Below are positions 18,613 to 27,937 of a stretch of DNA of 64,000 nt, in pieces (the stretch's first letter is position 1; the number at the start of each line of letters is the position of its first letter). Both the position numbers and the translations under genes were made by a program. The stretch is from NCBI RefSeq assembly GCF_007679495.1, contig NZ_VEGP01000007.1, positions 62,001 to 126,000 of the forward strand, read 5' to 3'. The notes below the pieces were generated by a model. That model searched no databases. It had not been told where the DNA came from and saw only the letters and a program-made list of their open reading frames with translations. The DNA comes from Paenibacillus sp. 32O-W. Its GTDB lineage: Bacteria; Bacillota; Bacilli; Paenibacillales; NBRC-103111.

Positions 18613-19071
18613 TTACCTCTTGTAGGGATCGTTGTGCATTTGCTGCTTCTTGCGGCGGTCCATGGCGTTGAAGATTGCCCGAACGATCGCAAATACGACA
18701 AAAATGACGATGAACAATGCAGCAAGATTAACCAGCAGACCAAGAATTTCTCCCATGAAGCCCATTCCGCCGAACAAGCCTCCGAACAGCATACCTGCGA
18801 GTCCGCCGATCATTAGCCCTTTCATAAAGCTGCCTCCGCTGAAGAATCCGCGGTTGGCATTGGCGGCCGTACCGGTGCTATTCGTAGAACGGTTGGTAGC
18901 AGAATCCTTGTTGACGCTATCCTGGCTCTTGGACGGTGTGTTCTGCTGCTGTTTGAAACTGCCGGTATTAGACTTGTAGCTTCCGCCTCTCGGCTTGGCA
19001 TCGACGATGGCCGGAGCTGCCGTGGCAAATAATAAGAAGCAGGCCATAAATACTAGCATGAACTTTTTCAT
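18613..19071 (-). CDS. Hypothetical membrane protein with Gly-rich central segment
   Basis: A 152-residue protein with a cleavable-looking signal peptide (residues 1-25, ending in VDAKP). A Ser/Thr/Asn/Gln-rich linker follows, then a glycine-zipper hydrophobic segment (GLMIGGLAGMLFGGLFGGMG), a second membrane helix (LLVNLAALFIVIFVVFAIVR) and a basic tail. This pattern resembles small Tim44-like or YxcD-partner proteins. The function is unknown. It is the first gene of a two-gene operon with the DUF2653 gene; GGAGGGG precedes its ATG. Confidence 0.7.
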   Translation of the reverse strand: MKKFMLVFMACFLLFATAAPAIVDAKPRGGSYKSNTGSFKQQQNTPSKSQDSVNKDSATNRSTNSTGTAANANRGFFSGGSFMKGLMIGGLAGMLFGGLFGGMGFMGEILGLLVNLAALFIVIFVVFAIVRAIFNAMDRRKKQQMHNDPYKR

Positions 19072-19285
19072 AGTTCCCCTCCTGAAGTTTGTAAAATCTA
19101 TTTATACAATACTAAATACGGACGTCCAGAGCAACCGTTTCATTATAGTTAGAAAAAAGGTTTTATTACTTGGCAAGCAGGCCTCGGACTATAAACGGTT
19201 TTCCAAGGGGAAGGCACATCCGGTTCTTAGCGCTGCAGCCATTCACGCCCGGCTCCAAGCTTGCCGTTCTTGGGATTATAACAAT

Positions 19286-19645
19286 CTATTGCGTTCTGGA
19301 AACGGACGAAGTGGTATTTCTTTTGTCCAGCAAGGTCATCGAGGCGTTGTAGATTTGCTGATTACTCTTGAGCTGGAACACTTTCTTCTCGGTATTATAA
19401 TCCAGCCTCAGATTATCCTCGAAAAAAACCTCCTGTCTCTTCTCGTAAAGGATAGAGATTGGAGAATATGCGGCCGCAGGAGATTCCTCCGAAGGCTCCA
19501 TCGGATCCACCACCCAAATTTGCGGAACCCCGCTCACAGCGCATCCGCATCCCTCCGAATCGTAGACGAGCTTCAGGGCATAGCCTTCTCTGCCGAACCG
19601 TTGTAAAATTTCGCTTTGCGCAGCCGGTCCCACCTCTATATGCAT
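19286..19645 (-). CDS. HesB/IscA-like iron-sulfur biosynthesis family protein (YqkB-like)
   Basis: About 119 residues. The segment YALKLVYDSEGCGCAVSG is the characteristic core of HesB-like proteins (PF01521), although the usual third C-terminal cysteine is lacking, as in the YqkB and YneR branch. A role in Fe-S handling is thus a family guess only. Start: GTG-ATG-ATG-ATG follow each other; AAGGAG is about 8 bases from the third ATG (19645), which gives MHIEVGPAA. Confidence 0.7.
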   Translation of the reverse strand: MHIEVGPAAQSEILQRFGREGYALKLVYDSEGCGCAVSGVPQIWVVDPMEPSEESPAAAYSPISILYEKRQEVFFEDNLRLDYNTEKKVFQLKSNQQIYNASMTLLDKRNTTSSVSRTQ

Positions 19646-19759
19646 CATCATCACTCCTTGTTCTTATCGGCGCTCCTATGTAATTAATCTACATGTTGAT
19701 TATAAAACGAAGAAAAAGTAATATCAAAGTGTACCATATAATGGGAAGGAGTTGTCGGA

Positions 19760-21274
19760 ATGAGCGCCTTTGAACAGCGTTTGAATGATTTTCAAAAACT
19801 GATCAAAAAAATGATCGCTTATGGAGAAGCCGTTGGATTAATGCACTGGGATTTGCGGACAGGCGCCCCCAAGAAAGCAGTCGAAGGCCGATCGCAAGTG
19901 ATCGGACAGTTGTCGGGGGAATTGTTCAGATTATCGACATCCGACGAGATGGGAGCCATCCTGGAAGAGCTGTCCCGGCCCGACCATGAAGAACGGCTGA
20001 ACCGGACTCAGAAAAAAATGATCGCTGTGGCAAAGAAAGAGTATGACCGGAGCAAAAAAATTCCGCCCGATCTATACCAGCAGTACGTCGTCCTTACTTC
20101 ACAGGCCGAGTCTGTCTGGGAGGAGGCGAAGGAAACCTCTGATTTTGCCAAATTCCGTCCCTATCTTGAAAAAATAGTGGCCACAAATCTCGAATTTATC
20201 GAGTTCTTGGGCTATGAAACTAACAAATATGATACTCTGCTGGACATGTACGAGCCGGGCATGACCATGGCTAAGCTGGATCAGCTGTTCGGAGCCTTAA
20301 GAGAGCGGGTAGTGCCGCTGGTAGCCGCAATACAGCAGTCTCCCCATCAGCCGGACACATCCTTCCTTAAGCAAACCTTCGATAAGGAGAAGCAGCGGCA
20401 GTTCAACCTGTTCATCCTGCGGGAGATGGGCTATGATCTGGAGGCCGGACGTCTGGATGAGACGGTGCATCCGTTTGCTATCGGACTTAATCCCGGAGAT
20501 GTTCGGATCACGACGAAGTTTGTGCTGGATGATCTGGCGACGGCACTGTTCGGCACGATTCATGAAGGCGGTCACGCTCTGTATGAACAAAATATAACCA
20601 AAGACTTGATGGGTACCAATCTGTGCTCCGGCACTTCGATGGGCATTCACGAGTCTCAATCCCGCTTCTGGGAAAACATGGTCGGCCGAAGCTATTCATT
20701 CTGGCAGCGGTACTACGGTGAGCTACAGCAGACATTCAGCGGACTTCTGGATGGCGTGCCGCTTTCCGACTTCTACCGGGCTATCAACGAATCCAAGCCA
20801 TCCTTGATCCGTACGGAATCGGATGAGGTCACTTACAATTTACATATCATGATCCGCTATGAAATCGAGAAAGCACTGTTTGAAGAAACGGTGAGCGTTG
20901 CGGATCTGCCCGAATTCTGGAATGAGAAATATAGGGACTATTTAGGGGTTGTCCCGGCGAATGACGGGGAAGGCGTACTGCAGGACGTTCACTGGGCCGG
21001 AGGAATGTTCGGCTACTTCCCGTCCTATGCGTTAGGAAATATGTATGCGGCCCAATTCCGCCATACTCTGCTGGGTCAGATGCCCGATATGGAAGACAAA
21101 ATAGCGAAAGGGGACCTGCTGCCGATCAAGGAATGGCTGACCGAGCAGATTTATCAGTACGGCAAGCTGCTGGACCCCGGAGAGATTGTGCTTCAGGTGA
21201 CAGGCGAGGAACTGAATCCGGATTACCTAGTCCGGTATTTGGAAGAGAAATATAAACCGATCTACAAGCTGTGA
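19760..21274 (+). CDS. Thermostable carboxypeptidase, M32 family
   Basis: A 504-residue cytosolic zinc carboxypeptidase. The zinc site HEGGH is at residues 268-272, and the downstream family motifs GIHESQSRFWEN and VHWAGGMFGYFPSYALGNMYAA are intact. Length is normal for the family (about 500). It removes C-terminal residues from peptides and probably serves peptide recycling. GAAGGAG precedes the ATG at 19760. It stands alone, with its own terminator 20 bases downstream. Confidence 0.95.
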   Translation: MSAFEQRLNDFQKLIKKMIAYGEAVGLMHWDLRTGAPKKAVEGRSQVIGQLSGELFRLSTSDEMGAILEELSRPDHEERLNRTQKKMIAVAKKEYDRSKKIPPDLYQQYVVLTSQAESVWEEAKETSDFAKFRPYLEKIVATNLEFIEFLGYETNKYDTLLDMYEPGMTMAKLDQLFGALRERVVPLVAAIQQSPHQPDTSFLKQTFDKEKQRQFNLFILREMGYDLEAGRLDETVHPFAIGLNPGDVRITTKFVLDDLATALFGTIHEGGHALYEQNITKDLMGTNLCSGTSMGIHESQSRFWENMVGRSYSFWQRYYGELQQTFSGLLDGVPLSDFYRAINESKPSLIRTESDEVTYNLHIMIRYEIEKALFEETVSVADLPEFWNEKYRDYLGVVPANDGEGVLQDVHWAGGMFGYFPSYALGNMYAAQFRHTLLGQMPDMEDKIAKGDLLPIKEWLTEQIYQYGKLLDPGEIVLQVTGEELNPDYLVRYLEEKYKPIYKL

Positions 21275-21295
21275 GCAGGTGGATCGCATGAATTT

Positions 21296-21323
21296 GAAGC
21301 GCCCTTATGCCGGGGCGCTTTTT
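21296..21323 (+). terminator. Rho-independent terminator after the M32 gene
   Basis: AAGCGCCC and GGGGCGCTT form an 8-bp stem with the loop TTATGCC region, followed by TTTTTC. Confidence 0.88.
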
Positions 21324-21707
21324 CTCGTATGTAGGATTCAAGGAGTCGGTCAGACGGATGAAAATGGATTCCTGCCTAAGGCGTCCATTCCGTTCCGAAG
21401 AAAAGTGACGAAGCTTCAAACAACGAATCAGTGACCGGCGCATGCTGAAATAGAATTGAATGTGGCTAACTGCCGGGTCATGAAGGAAGGTTATCGCGAC
21501 ACTCCAGAAGAAGTGTTGTGATGATTGGTTATTCACTCCTTGATTGGAAGGGATAACGCTCAGATGATGAATCCGGATAGAGCATTCGGGTTCATTCTTT
21601 TTTCCCAGGTATACAGCAGGAAATAGGGAAAAAGTCGGCTGAGGTTAAACCACTTGCTGGGCTTCTGCATATGATACAGGGAACAATCACTAGCGGGGAG
21701 GAGAATG
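21324..21707. other. Intergenic region before the ABC transporter genes
   Basis: About 380 bases with no supported gene. I looked for a TPP or other riboswitch, because the transporter resembles ThiXYZ types, and found no THI-box pattern. GACACT...AGTGTT near 21,500 can form a small hairpin. No further structure is clear. Confidence 0.45.
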
Positions 21708-22715
21708 ATGTTCATGAGTAAACGGGGATGGCAAGCGTTCCTTGTGCTGATGCTGGCGCTCGGGCTTATACTGCCCGCGTGCTCGCAAAACGGAGGAGCA
21801 ACGAAAATCCGACTGGGAGAAGTAACCCGTTCGATTTTTTACGCTCCCCAGTATGTAGCCCTATCAGAAGGTTTTTTTAAAGAGGAGGGGCTGGAGGTGG
21901 AGCTGACGACTACCTTCGGCGGAGATAAAACGATGACCACGCTGCTTTCCGGAGGGATCGACATTGCGCTGGTCGGTTCGGAAACCTCCATTTATGTCCA
22001 TCAGCAGGGTAGTGATGATCCGGTCATGAATTTCGCCCAGCTGACGCAAACGGATGGGACGTTTCTGGTAGCCCGCAAGGAGATGCCGGACTTCAAATGG
22101 GAGCAGCTTAAAGGGAGCACTTTCCTTGGTCAGCGCAAAGGCGGAATGCCGCAGATGGCGGGTGAATTTACATTGAAGAAGCACGGAATCGATCCGCATA
22201 AAGACTTGAACCTGCTGCAAAACGTCGAATTCGCCAACATCCCGACAGCCTTCGCTTCGGGCACGGGAGATTATGTCCAGCTGTTCGAGCCGCAGGCATC
22301 CGTGTTTGAGAAGGAAGGCAAAGGCTCGGTCATAGCATCGTTCGGAGTGGAGAGCGGACGTTTGCCTTATACCGTTTTTATGGCCAAGAAAAGCTATATC
22401 GACAAGAACGAAGAGATTATTCAAAAATTCACTAACGCGGTCCAACGCGCGCAGAAATGGGTCGACAGCCAGCCGGTAGAGGCCATAGCCGAATCCATCG
22501 CTCCTTTCTTCCAGGATACGGAGAAGGACATTATAATCCGCGTAGTTCAGCGTTATAAAGAGCAAGGAAGCTATGCAAGCGATCCTATCATCGATGACGA
22601 GGAGTGGAATAATCTGCTTGATGTCATGGAGGAAGCCGGAGAGCTGAAGGAAAGAATTGAACCGGCTGCACTGGTTAATAACAAGTATGCGGAACAGGCC
22701 AAACAGAAGGAGTAA
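21708..22715 (+). CDS. ABC transporter substrate-binding lipoprotein, SsuA/TauA/NMT1-like
   Basis: A 335-residue class II binding protein with lipobox LPAC (Cys25). The NMT1-like core is seen in FYAPQYVALSEGFFKEEGLE and LLSGGIDIALVGSETSIYVH. Receptors of this group serve sulfonates, nitrate, taurine or pyrimidine precursors; the ligand cannot be read here. Start is ambiguous among ATGs at 21705, 21708 and 21714; GGGGAGG fits 21708 best. It is the first of three genes forming a complete importer with the ATPase and permease downstream. Confidence 0.88.
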   Translation: MFMSKRGWQAFLVLMLALGLILPACSQNGGATKIRLGEVTRSIFYAPQYVALSEGFFKEEGLEVELTTTFGGDKTMTTLLSGGIDIALVGSETSIYVHQQGSDDPVMNFAQLTQTDGTFLVARKEMPDFKWEQLKGSTFLGQRKGGMPQMAGEFTLKKHGIDPHKDLNLLQNVEFANIPTAFASGTGDYVQLFEPQASVFEKEGKGSVIASFGVESGRLPYTVFMAKKSYIDKNEEIIQKFTNAVQRAQKWVDSQPVEAIAESIAPFFQDTEKDIIIRVVQRYKEQGSYASDPIIDDEEWNNLLDVMEEAGELKERIEPAALVNNKYAEQAKQKE

Positions 22716-22783
22716 CAATTCCTGAGAGATTTGAACAAGAGTGGTGAAGTAAATCTATATTTACGGGCAAAGGGGGAATCGGA

Positions 22784-23581
22784 ATGGAAGCCGCAGTTCG
22801 TCTGAATGAGATTACTCAGGTATACGTAACCGAAAGAGGCGCCTCCCTCGCCATCGAAGAGATCAACCTGTCGCTGGAACCAGGTGAGTTTGTCGGTCTG
22901 GTCGGTCCAAGCGGCTGCGGAAAAACAACCCTGCTTTCGATAATCGCCGGGCTGATCCGTCCAACATCCGGGACGGTGCAGATTTTTGGAGAAACGGTAG
23001 AGAGCCCGTCAGGCAAGGTCGGCTATATGCTTCAGCAGGATTATTTGTTTCCCTGGAGGACTATTTACCAGAATGTTTTGGTCGGGTTGGAACTGACCGG
23101 TCAGCTTACGAAGGCTAACCGGGAGTATGCCCTTCATCTGTTAAATGAGCTGGGGCTGGCCGATACGAAGGATCAGTATCCTTCTCAATTGTCCGGAGGG
23201 ATGCGGCAGCGTGTGGCTTTGGTGCGGACTCTTGTGACCGAACCGGATATTTTGCTTCTGGATGAACCTTTCTCGGCGCTTGATTATCAGACCAAGCTGG
23301 AGCTGGAGGATTTGCTGTCCGCTACCCTGAAGGCCAGAGGCAAAACAGCCCTGCTAGTCACCCACGATATTTCCGAAGCGGTGGCGATGAGTGACCGCGT
23401 ACTGGTTATGGGCCGCAACCCCGGCATATTGCGCAAGGAGATTATCATTCCGGAGCCGATAAGGCATGAGACGCCTTTCAAGGCCAGGGAGGCGGCTGAA
23501 TTTCACCCGATCTTCAATCAAATTTGGAGGGAGCTGGAGACTCAAGAAAGAAAGAGTGGTGTCAATGATGCTAACCGGTAA
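22784..23581 (+). CDS. ABC transporter ATPase, SsuB/TauB-like
   Basis: A 265-residue nucleotide-binding subunit. Walker [10 protein letters not shown], signature LSGGMRQR, Walker B ILLLDEPF and the switch His in [10 protein letters not shown] are all intact. The Q-loop reads [12 protein letters not shown], which is typical of the SsuB/TauB/ThiZ group. It lies between the receptor and permease genes and overlaps the permease start by 17 bases, which indicates coupled translation. Confidence 0.93.
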   Translation: MEAAVRLNEITQVYVTERGASLAIEEINLSLEPGEFVGLVGPSGCGKTTLLSIIAGLIRPTSGTVQIFGETVESPSGKVGYMLQQDYLFPWRTIYQNVLVGLELTGQLTKANREYALHLLNELGLADTKDQYPSQLSGGMRQRVALVRTLVTEPDILLLDEPFSALDYQTKLELEDLLSATLKARGKTALLVTHDISEAVAMSDRVLVMGRNPGILRKEIIIPEPIRHETPFKAREAAEFHPIFNQIWRELETQERKSGVNDANR

Positions 23582-24395
23582 CAAGTCATCTAGGCGGACA
23601 GCTTTGACAGAATCGATCTTCGGACAATATTTGGCGCAGCGCAGAAGAATGAAGTGGCTGGTATGGTTGTCCCAGCTGGCGATCCTTGCGGGCGGGTTGA
23701 TCCTATGGGAAATGGCGGGAAGGAATAAATGGATAGATGTATTGCTGTTCAGCTACCCCAGCAAAATCATCGAGCTGTTGTATTCCAAGCTGCTGGACGG
23801 CAGTCTGCTTCCGCATATCGGGGTGACGGTGCTGGAGACACTGGTCGGCTTCATTCTAGGTACGCTTGTGGGTACGGCTATAGCGATCTTGATCTGGTGG
23901 TCGCCTTTTTTGCAAAAGGTTCTCGATCCCTACATCGTCGTCCTGAACAGTATGCCCAAGGTAGCGCTCGGACCTCTTTTTATTGTCGGTCTGGGTCCCA
24001 ATGTCCTGTCCATCATCGCCATGACATTGGCTATAACGGTCATAGTAACGACACTGGTCATCTACTCGAGCTTCAACGAGGTGGATTCGAACTATGTGAA
24101 GGTGATCCGGATCTTCGGGGGGCAGCGGACCCAGGTGTTTCGCAAGGTGATTCTGCCGGCTTCCTTTCCGACGATTGTTTCCACTCTGAAGGTGAATGTC
24201 GGTCTGGCTTGGATCGGGGTGATTGTCGGGGAATTTCTTGTGTCGAAACAAGGACTGGGCTATTTGATCATCTACGGTTTCCAAGTGTTCAACTTCTCTC
24301 TGGTTATCGGCAGTCTGTTTATTATCGCGATCGTAGCGACCTTGATGTATCAAGCGGTAGCCTACTTGGAAGGAAGGCTTGCAAGGAAGAATTAA
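23565..24395 (+). CDS. ABC transporter permease, SsuC/TauC-like
   Basis: A 276-residue membrane subunit with six hydrophobic segments. The coupling loop [20 protein letters not shown] followed by [19 protein letters not shown] is the expected permease motif of this group. The frame is open further upstream, but the start is set at ATG 23565 (or 23568), inside the end of the ATPase gene; the ribosome site is weak, consistent with coupling. It completes a three-gene importer. Confidence 0.9.
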   Translation: MMLTGNKSSRRTALTESIFGQYLAQRRRMKWLVWLSQLAILAGGLILWEMAGRNKWIDVLLFSYPSKIIELLYSKLLDGSLLPHIGVTVLETLVGFILGTLVGTAIAILIWWSPFLQKVLDPYIVVLNSMPKVALGPLFIVGLGPNVLSIIAMTLAITVIVTTLVIYSSFNEVDSNYVKVIRIFGGQRTQVFRKVILPASFPTIVSTLKVNVGLAWIGVIVGEFLVSKQGLGYLIIYGFQVFNFSLVIGSLFIIAIVATLMYQAVAYLEGRLARKN

Positions 24396-24438
24396 AGATT
24401 TGCTTCAGCAGGCGGACTTCGTCGGGAACCGGCGGCCC

Positions 24439-24478
24439 GGAGGGGAATCCCACGCTGCAGGGGGGATTCCTTCCCTCC
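24439..24478. other. GC-rich hairpin after the ABC permease
   Basis: GGAATCCC and GGGATTCC, extended by GGAGG and CCTCC with a small asymmetry, form a long stem. There is no T-run, so termination is uncertain. The remaining gap to cotE holds only its promoter and ribosome site. Confidence 0.4.
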
Positions 24479-24686
24479 GTCGACATCCGGTTTAAGAATA
24501 GAAGACAAAAAGAAGGAAGAAAGCCGAGGGTTGTCCGACAAGGCAAGGGCAGCAGCCAAAAATCCTAGAAAAATCAGGAATGAACAAGTTTGGCGTGGTT
24601 TCTCGGATTCTCAAAAATTTTTGTCACCCTAGACGAATGTCCTGCATACAATTTAAAAGAATGATTGTATGGAGGAGGTTGAAACG

Positions 24687-25256
24687 ATGTCGATTACAGA
24701 TAAAGATCTGCAGTTTAGAGAGATCATAACAAAAGCAGTTTGCGGCAAAGGACGTAAATTCAGTCAGGTGAGCCATACCGTAACTCCGTCTCATGCTCCA
24801 ACCAGCATCCTAGGCGCGTGGATTATCAATCATCAGTACGAAGCGGCCAAAGCGAGCGACGGAGTAGAAGTAATAGGTACTTATGATATTAACATCTGGT
24901 ATTCGTATGATCGGAATACGAAGACGGACGTAGCCAAAGAAACGGTTTCGTATGTCGATGTCATCCCGCTATCTTACATTGACAAAAAACATAGGGCTTC
25001 CACGGCAGAAGTATCTGCTACTGCGACACAGGAACCGAACTGCGTCGAGGCGAGCGTATCGGCAGACGGTAGCTGTGTCATTATTAGGGTAGAGCGGGAG
25101 TTTATGATCGAAATGGTGGCGGAAACGAAAGTATGCGTCCTTGTGAATCCGAACGGATGCCCGGATTTCCATGATAAATCCTATGACTTTGATGGCGAGG
25201 ATCTCGGCGATTATGAAGATCTGGATCCTGAACTGATCGACGAGGACTACACCTGA
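24687..25256 (+). CDS. cotE: Outer spore coat morphogenetic protein CotE
   Basis: A 189-residue protein (181 in B. subtilis). It begins MSITDKDLQFREIITKAVCG with the conserved GRKFSQVSHTVTPSHAPTSI and GAWIINHQY blocks, and ends in a very acidic tail (DFDGEDLGDYEDLDPE). In Bacillus, CotE is made in the mother cell and directs outer coat assembly (known). An ATG at 24669 is in frame, but GGAGGAGG overlies it and fits ATG 24687. Its place upstream of mutS is the Bacillus order, with one extra gene between. Confidence 0.95.
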   Translation: MSITDKDLQFREIITKAVCGKGRKFSQVSHTVTPSHAPTSILGAWIINHQYEAAKASDGVEVIGTYDINIWYSYDRNTKTDVAKETVSYVDVIPLSYIDKKHRASTAEVSATATQEPNCVEASVSADGSCVIIRVEREFMIEMVAETKVCVLVNPNGCPDFHDKSYDFDGEDLGDYEDLDPELIDEDYT

Positions 25257-25293
25257 CTTATTAACCATTATATGTAACAGGCTTTATTATGCT

Positions 25294-25316
25294 GAGGGCG
25301 GGAGCCCTCTTTTTTA
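25294..25316 (+). terminator. Rho-independent terminator after cotE
   Basis: GAGGGC-GGGA-GCCCTC followed by TTTTTT. Confidence 0.9.
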
Positions 25317-25479
25317 CCACATAAGGGTCTTATTTATTTACAGCATAAATAATTCGTAAAATCAGACTCTTATTGGCATAAAAAGCTACCTCTAAAGAAG
25401 GATTCGACGACATCTCCGAGTATGCATCAATGGAGGTTTTCTTCGGCATCAGGGTTGGTGCCGGCAAGGAGGGGCGGTT

Positions 25480-26934
25480 ATGGGGATTTTTGTGCTGCAT
25501 GGCCGGGAGAGAGAACTGGAGCCTCTTCTGAAGCAGTTGGACCTGCCGCACGGAGATAGGCTGCCGGAAGACTTTCCGGTAGAAGCGGTCATTCGGTGGG
25601 GGACGAAGGTGGAGGAGCCGGAAGGAGTGCTGACGCTCAATCGGCTGAAACCTGTGCTGCGGGCCGGTAACCGGCCGGAGAGGGAAGAGATACTGAAGCT
25701 TCACGGATTAAAGCCGGGAATACTTCAAACGAGGGCGGAACGAAGCGGCTTTCCTATGTATACACATGAGTATATGATCCCCGTCTTTCATCTGGAAGTG
25801 TTGACCGTCTACGAGAAGAAGGCCGCTCAACCTCTGCTGGCTCGTTCGGCCTCCGCCATCCGTCCGGCTTTCCGTGAGCTGGGGGAGGAGAACTGGAGCC
25901 ACCCTGTGCGCAGAGCGGTTAAGGATTCTTTAAAAGCGGTTTATGCTTTGGGCCTGGACTTTGCACTGGTACGAACGGCGGTAACGGCGGACAGCCGGAC
26001 CGTCATTGTTGATGTGGAGCCCAATCCGAAGCTGATGGGCGGCTGGGTCCGAAGGCTTGTCGAGGCGATCCGTCAATTTGCCGCGGATGTCAGGAAGCAG
26101 GCGGGAGGGGCACCTGCAGCAATGCTCGGGGCGGACCCGGAATTCGTGCTGCAGAATCGGGAAGGGAAAATTACTCCCGCCTCCCGTTTTATGGACAAGG
26201 AAGGGGCAGTCGGCTGCGATAACGTGATTGTGCGCGGACAGCGAACGTTCATGCCGCTGGTGGAGCTGCGTCCGGAACCCGCCTCCGATCCGAGGCAATT
26301 GGTCCGCCATCTGCGGAGAAGTCTTCTGCAGGCGACCCGGTTGATTACGGACCGCGATCTTGCCTGGGTAGCGGGAGGCATGCCCGTGCGCGGGATTCCG
26401 CTCGGCGGCCATATTCATATTAGCGGAATCTGGCTTCATTCCCGATTGGTCCGGATGCTCGATAATTATTTGGCCCTCCCGATGCTGCTGACGGAGGAAG
26501 AGCGTGATCGATATCGCCGGCCCCGCTATGGCTATCTGGGAGATATTCGCCGCAAAGCCCATGGCGGATTCGAATACCGCTCGTTGGCGAGTTGGCTCGG
26601 TTCCCCCCGTCTGAGCGCAGGGGTATTGTGCCTGACCCGCTGCATCATCGATCACTATGGCGAGCTAAAGCAGGAGCCGCTGACACGGTTCGAGGTGCAG
26701 CAGGCATTTTACGAAGGCAACAAAACGTATTTGCGCCCGGTGGTCCGCGAACTATGGGGAGAGCTCGAACGATTGCCCGCTTATTCCACCTACAGGAAAG
26801 AGCTGGACGCATTGAAGCAAATCGTATTTGGCTGGAAGGTTCTGCCGGCGGGTGATTTTCGCAGTGCTTGGAAACTCCCCGCCGCTTCGGAATTGAACCT
26901 TCCGGCAGGCCGGAAAACTTTGGAGAGGCTCTGA
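25480..26934 (+). CDS. Putative amidoligase, COOH-NH2 ligase type 2 (phiEco32-like) family
   Basis: A 484-residue protein. The C-terminal 280 residues carry the glutamine-synthetase-like fold of COOH-NH2 ligase type 2 proteins (PF14395): MLGADPEFVLQN near residue 208, VELRPEPASDPRQL near 266, GIPLGGHIHISGIW near 306 and GGFEYRSLASWLGSP near 364. Such enzymes are predicted to form amide bonds between a carboxyl and an amine on peptides or wall material; none close to this one is characterised to my knowledge. The N-terminal 190 residues are less conserved. It sits between cotE and mutS, so a spore-coat or spore-wall modification role is possible but inferred. Confidence 0.75.
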   Translation: MGIFVLHGRERELEPLLKQLDLPHGDRLPEDFPVEAVIRWGTKVEEPEGVLTLNRLKPVLRAGNRPEREEILKLHGLKPGILQTRAERSGFPMYTHEYMIPVFHLEVLTVYEKKAAQPLLARSASAIRPAFRELGEENWSHPVRRAVKDSLKAVYALGLDFALVRTAVTADSRTVIVDVEPNPKLMGGWVRRLVEAIRQFAADVRKQAGGAPAAMLGADPEFVLQNREGKITPASRFMDKEGAVGCDNVIVRGQRTFMPLVELRPEPASDPRQLVRHLRRSLLQATRLITDRDLAWVAGGMPVRGIPLGGHIHISGIWLHSRLVRMLDNYLALPMLLTEEERDRYRRPRYGYLGDIRRKAHGGFEYRSLASWLGSPRLSAGVLCLTRCIIDHYGELKQEPLTRFEVQQAFYEGNKTYLRPVVRELWGELERLPAYSTYRKELDALKQIVFGWKVLPAGDFRSAWKLPAASELNLPAGRKTLERL

Positions 26935-27093
26935 TCAGTTTGGGCAAATATCCCTAGCCCGAGTTGCGCCATCGGCCAGGAGCGGTCTGGACCAACAGGC
27001 TTCACATTTACGCATTTCTGCCAAAGGATGCACAAGCTTTTCGAACGTGCGTTTTGGCATAATTTTTTGCGAGCTTCAAAAAAGGTGATGAAG

Positions 27094-27127
27094 AAAAGGC
27101 CTGCAAAAACAAAACGGCAGGTCTTTT
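27094..27127. terminator. Bidirectional terminator-like hairpin
   Basis: AAAAGGCCTGC pairs with GCAGGTCTTTT (one G-T pair), giving A-tract and T-tract on either side. It lies 160 bases after the amidoligase stop. Confidence 0.7.
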
Positions 27128-27403
27128 GTAATATTTAACTTGAGATCAGCCAAAGACATGCAAATGTTGCGTAAATTTATCCATTTTGTTGATATCCCAT
27201 ATTTTTCCAGGAATGGACATGCAGTTTTGCACGTCTTTTTCGGGATTTGCCGGATTTTCGCCAAAAGTCATGCACTTTGCTTGTCTTTTGGGACATCACC
27301 GGTACAGTTGTGGAGAAGGTTCGCGAAAATATGCATGACTATATCCCGAATAATCAGCAACGTCAGTGATTATCGGCACTTCATTCCTCGGCGAACATAA
27401 ATT

Positions 27404-27583
27404 CCTGCGAAAGTACATCAATTATGTAGCGAATCTAGATATCGGGAAGAAAAGCCTGCGAAAATACAGGAATTCTCGTTCGAAATAACCAAACCGCCGC
27501 TTCAACAAGCCAAAAAGATGTATCTTTGCAGGCTTTCCCCGAGACAGCTCGGCAAACATTCCAAAAGATGTACTTTCGCAGGT
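27404..27583. repeat. Outer inverted repeat enclosing palindromic unit A
   Basis: CCTGCGAAAGTACATC (27404-27419) and GATGTACTTTCGCAGG (27568-27583) are a perfect 16-bp inverted repeat. They are diverged copies of the ends of the 86-bp unit nested inside (27451-27536). Confidence 0.75.
27451..27536. repeat. 86-bp palindromic repeat unit, copy A
   Basis: Begins AAAGCCTGCGAAAATACA and ends TGTATCTTTGCAGGCTTT, its near-perfect reverse complement. A second unit at 40798-40883 has the same 18 first bases, matching end and identical length, but unrelated interior sequence. Confidence 0.8.
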
Positions 27584-27937
27584 TTTTGACTCCACGGACC
27601 CTGATGGAACTCGTCGATTCTCCCACTTACATTATATTAATGAAGGTGCCGTCGCTCTCTGAACGGATGCCCTAAGTCATGTCGGTGATTTGCAGCGAGT
27701 TTTCGAAACAGCGTGACCGTGAAAAAAGAAACTGTTTAATAGAGCCAGCAAACGTTTGGAGGATCCGATCCGCAGACGTCGCTGCTAACGGTCGGCTGGA
27801 TGTATACCTGGTTCAATCCAAGCTTGTCCTGGCGGACCTCTAAAGAAATGGAAATGAGATGTCAAAAAATCAGGCGGGCCTCCAACCATTCATGTTATAA
27901 TGAAATTTATACGCTGTTTCTGTTATGGGGGTTTGAA

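Larger units (their letters stand above)
26935..27937. other. Repeat-bearing intergenic region between the amidoligase gene and mutS
   Basis: About 1 kb with no convincing gene. It holds a bidirectional terminator (27094-27127), three loosely related CATGCA...TTGC stretches (27157-27290), a nested pair of inverted repeats (27404-27583) and the mutS leader with a TATAAT box at 27896-27901. Open frames here are built of the repeats and lack ribosome sites. Confidence 0.7.

Noticed and set aside
21540-21707. TPP riboswitch before the SsuABC/ThiXYZ-like transporter
   Set aside because: GGCTGAGG occurs at 21637, but no matching ACCTGA or GCGTAGGGA parts follow in the right arrangement.
27076-27400. 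Two possible genes of 62 and 86 codons before mutS
   Set aside because: They consist of repeated CATGCA-type sequence on opposite strands, without ribosome sites.
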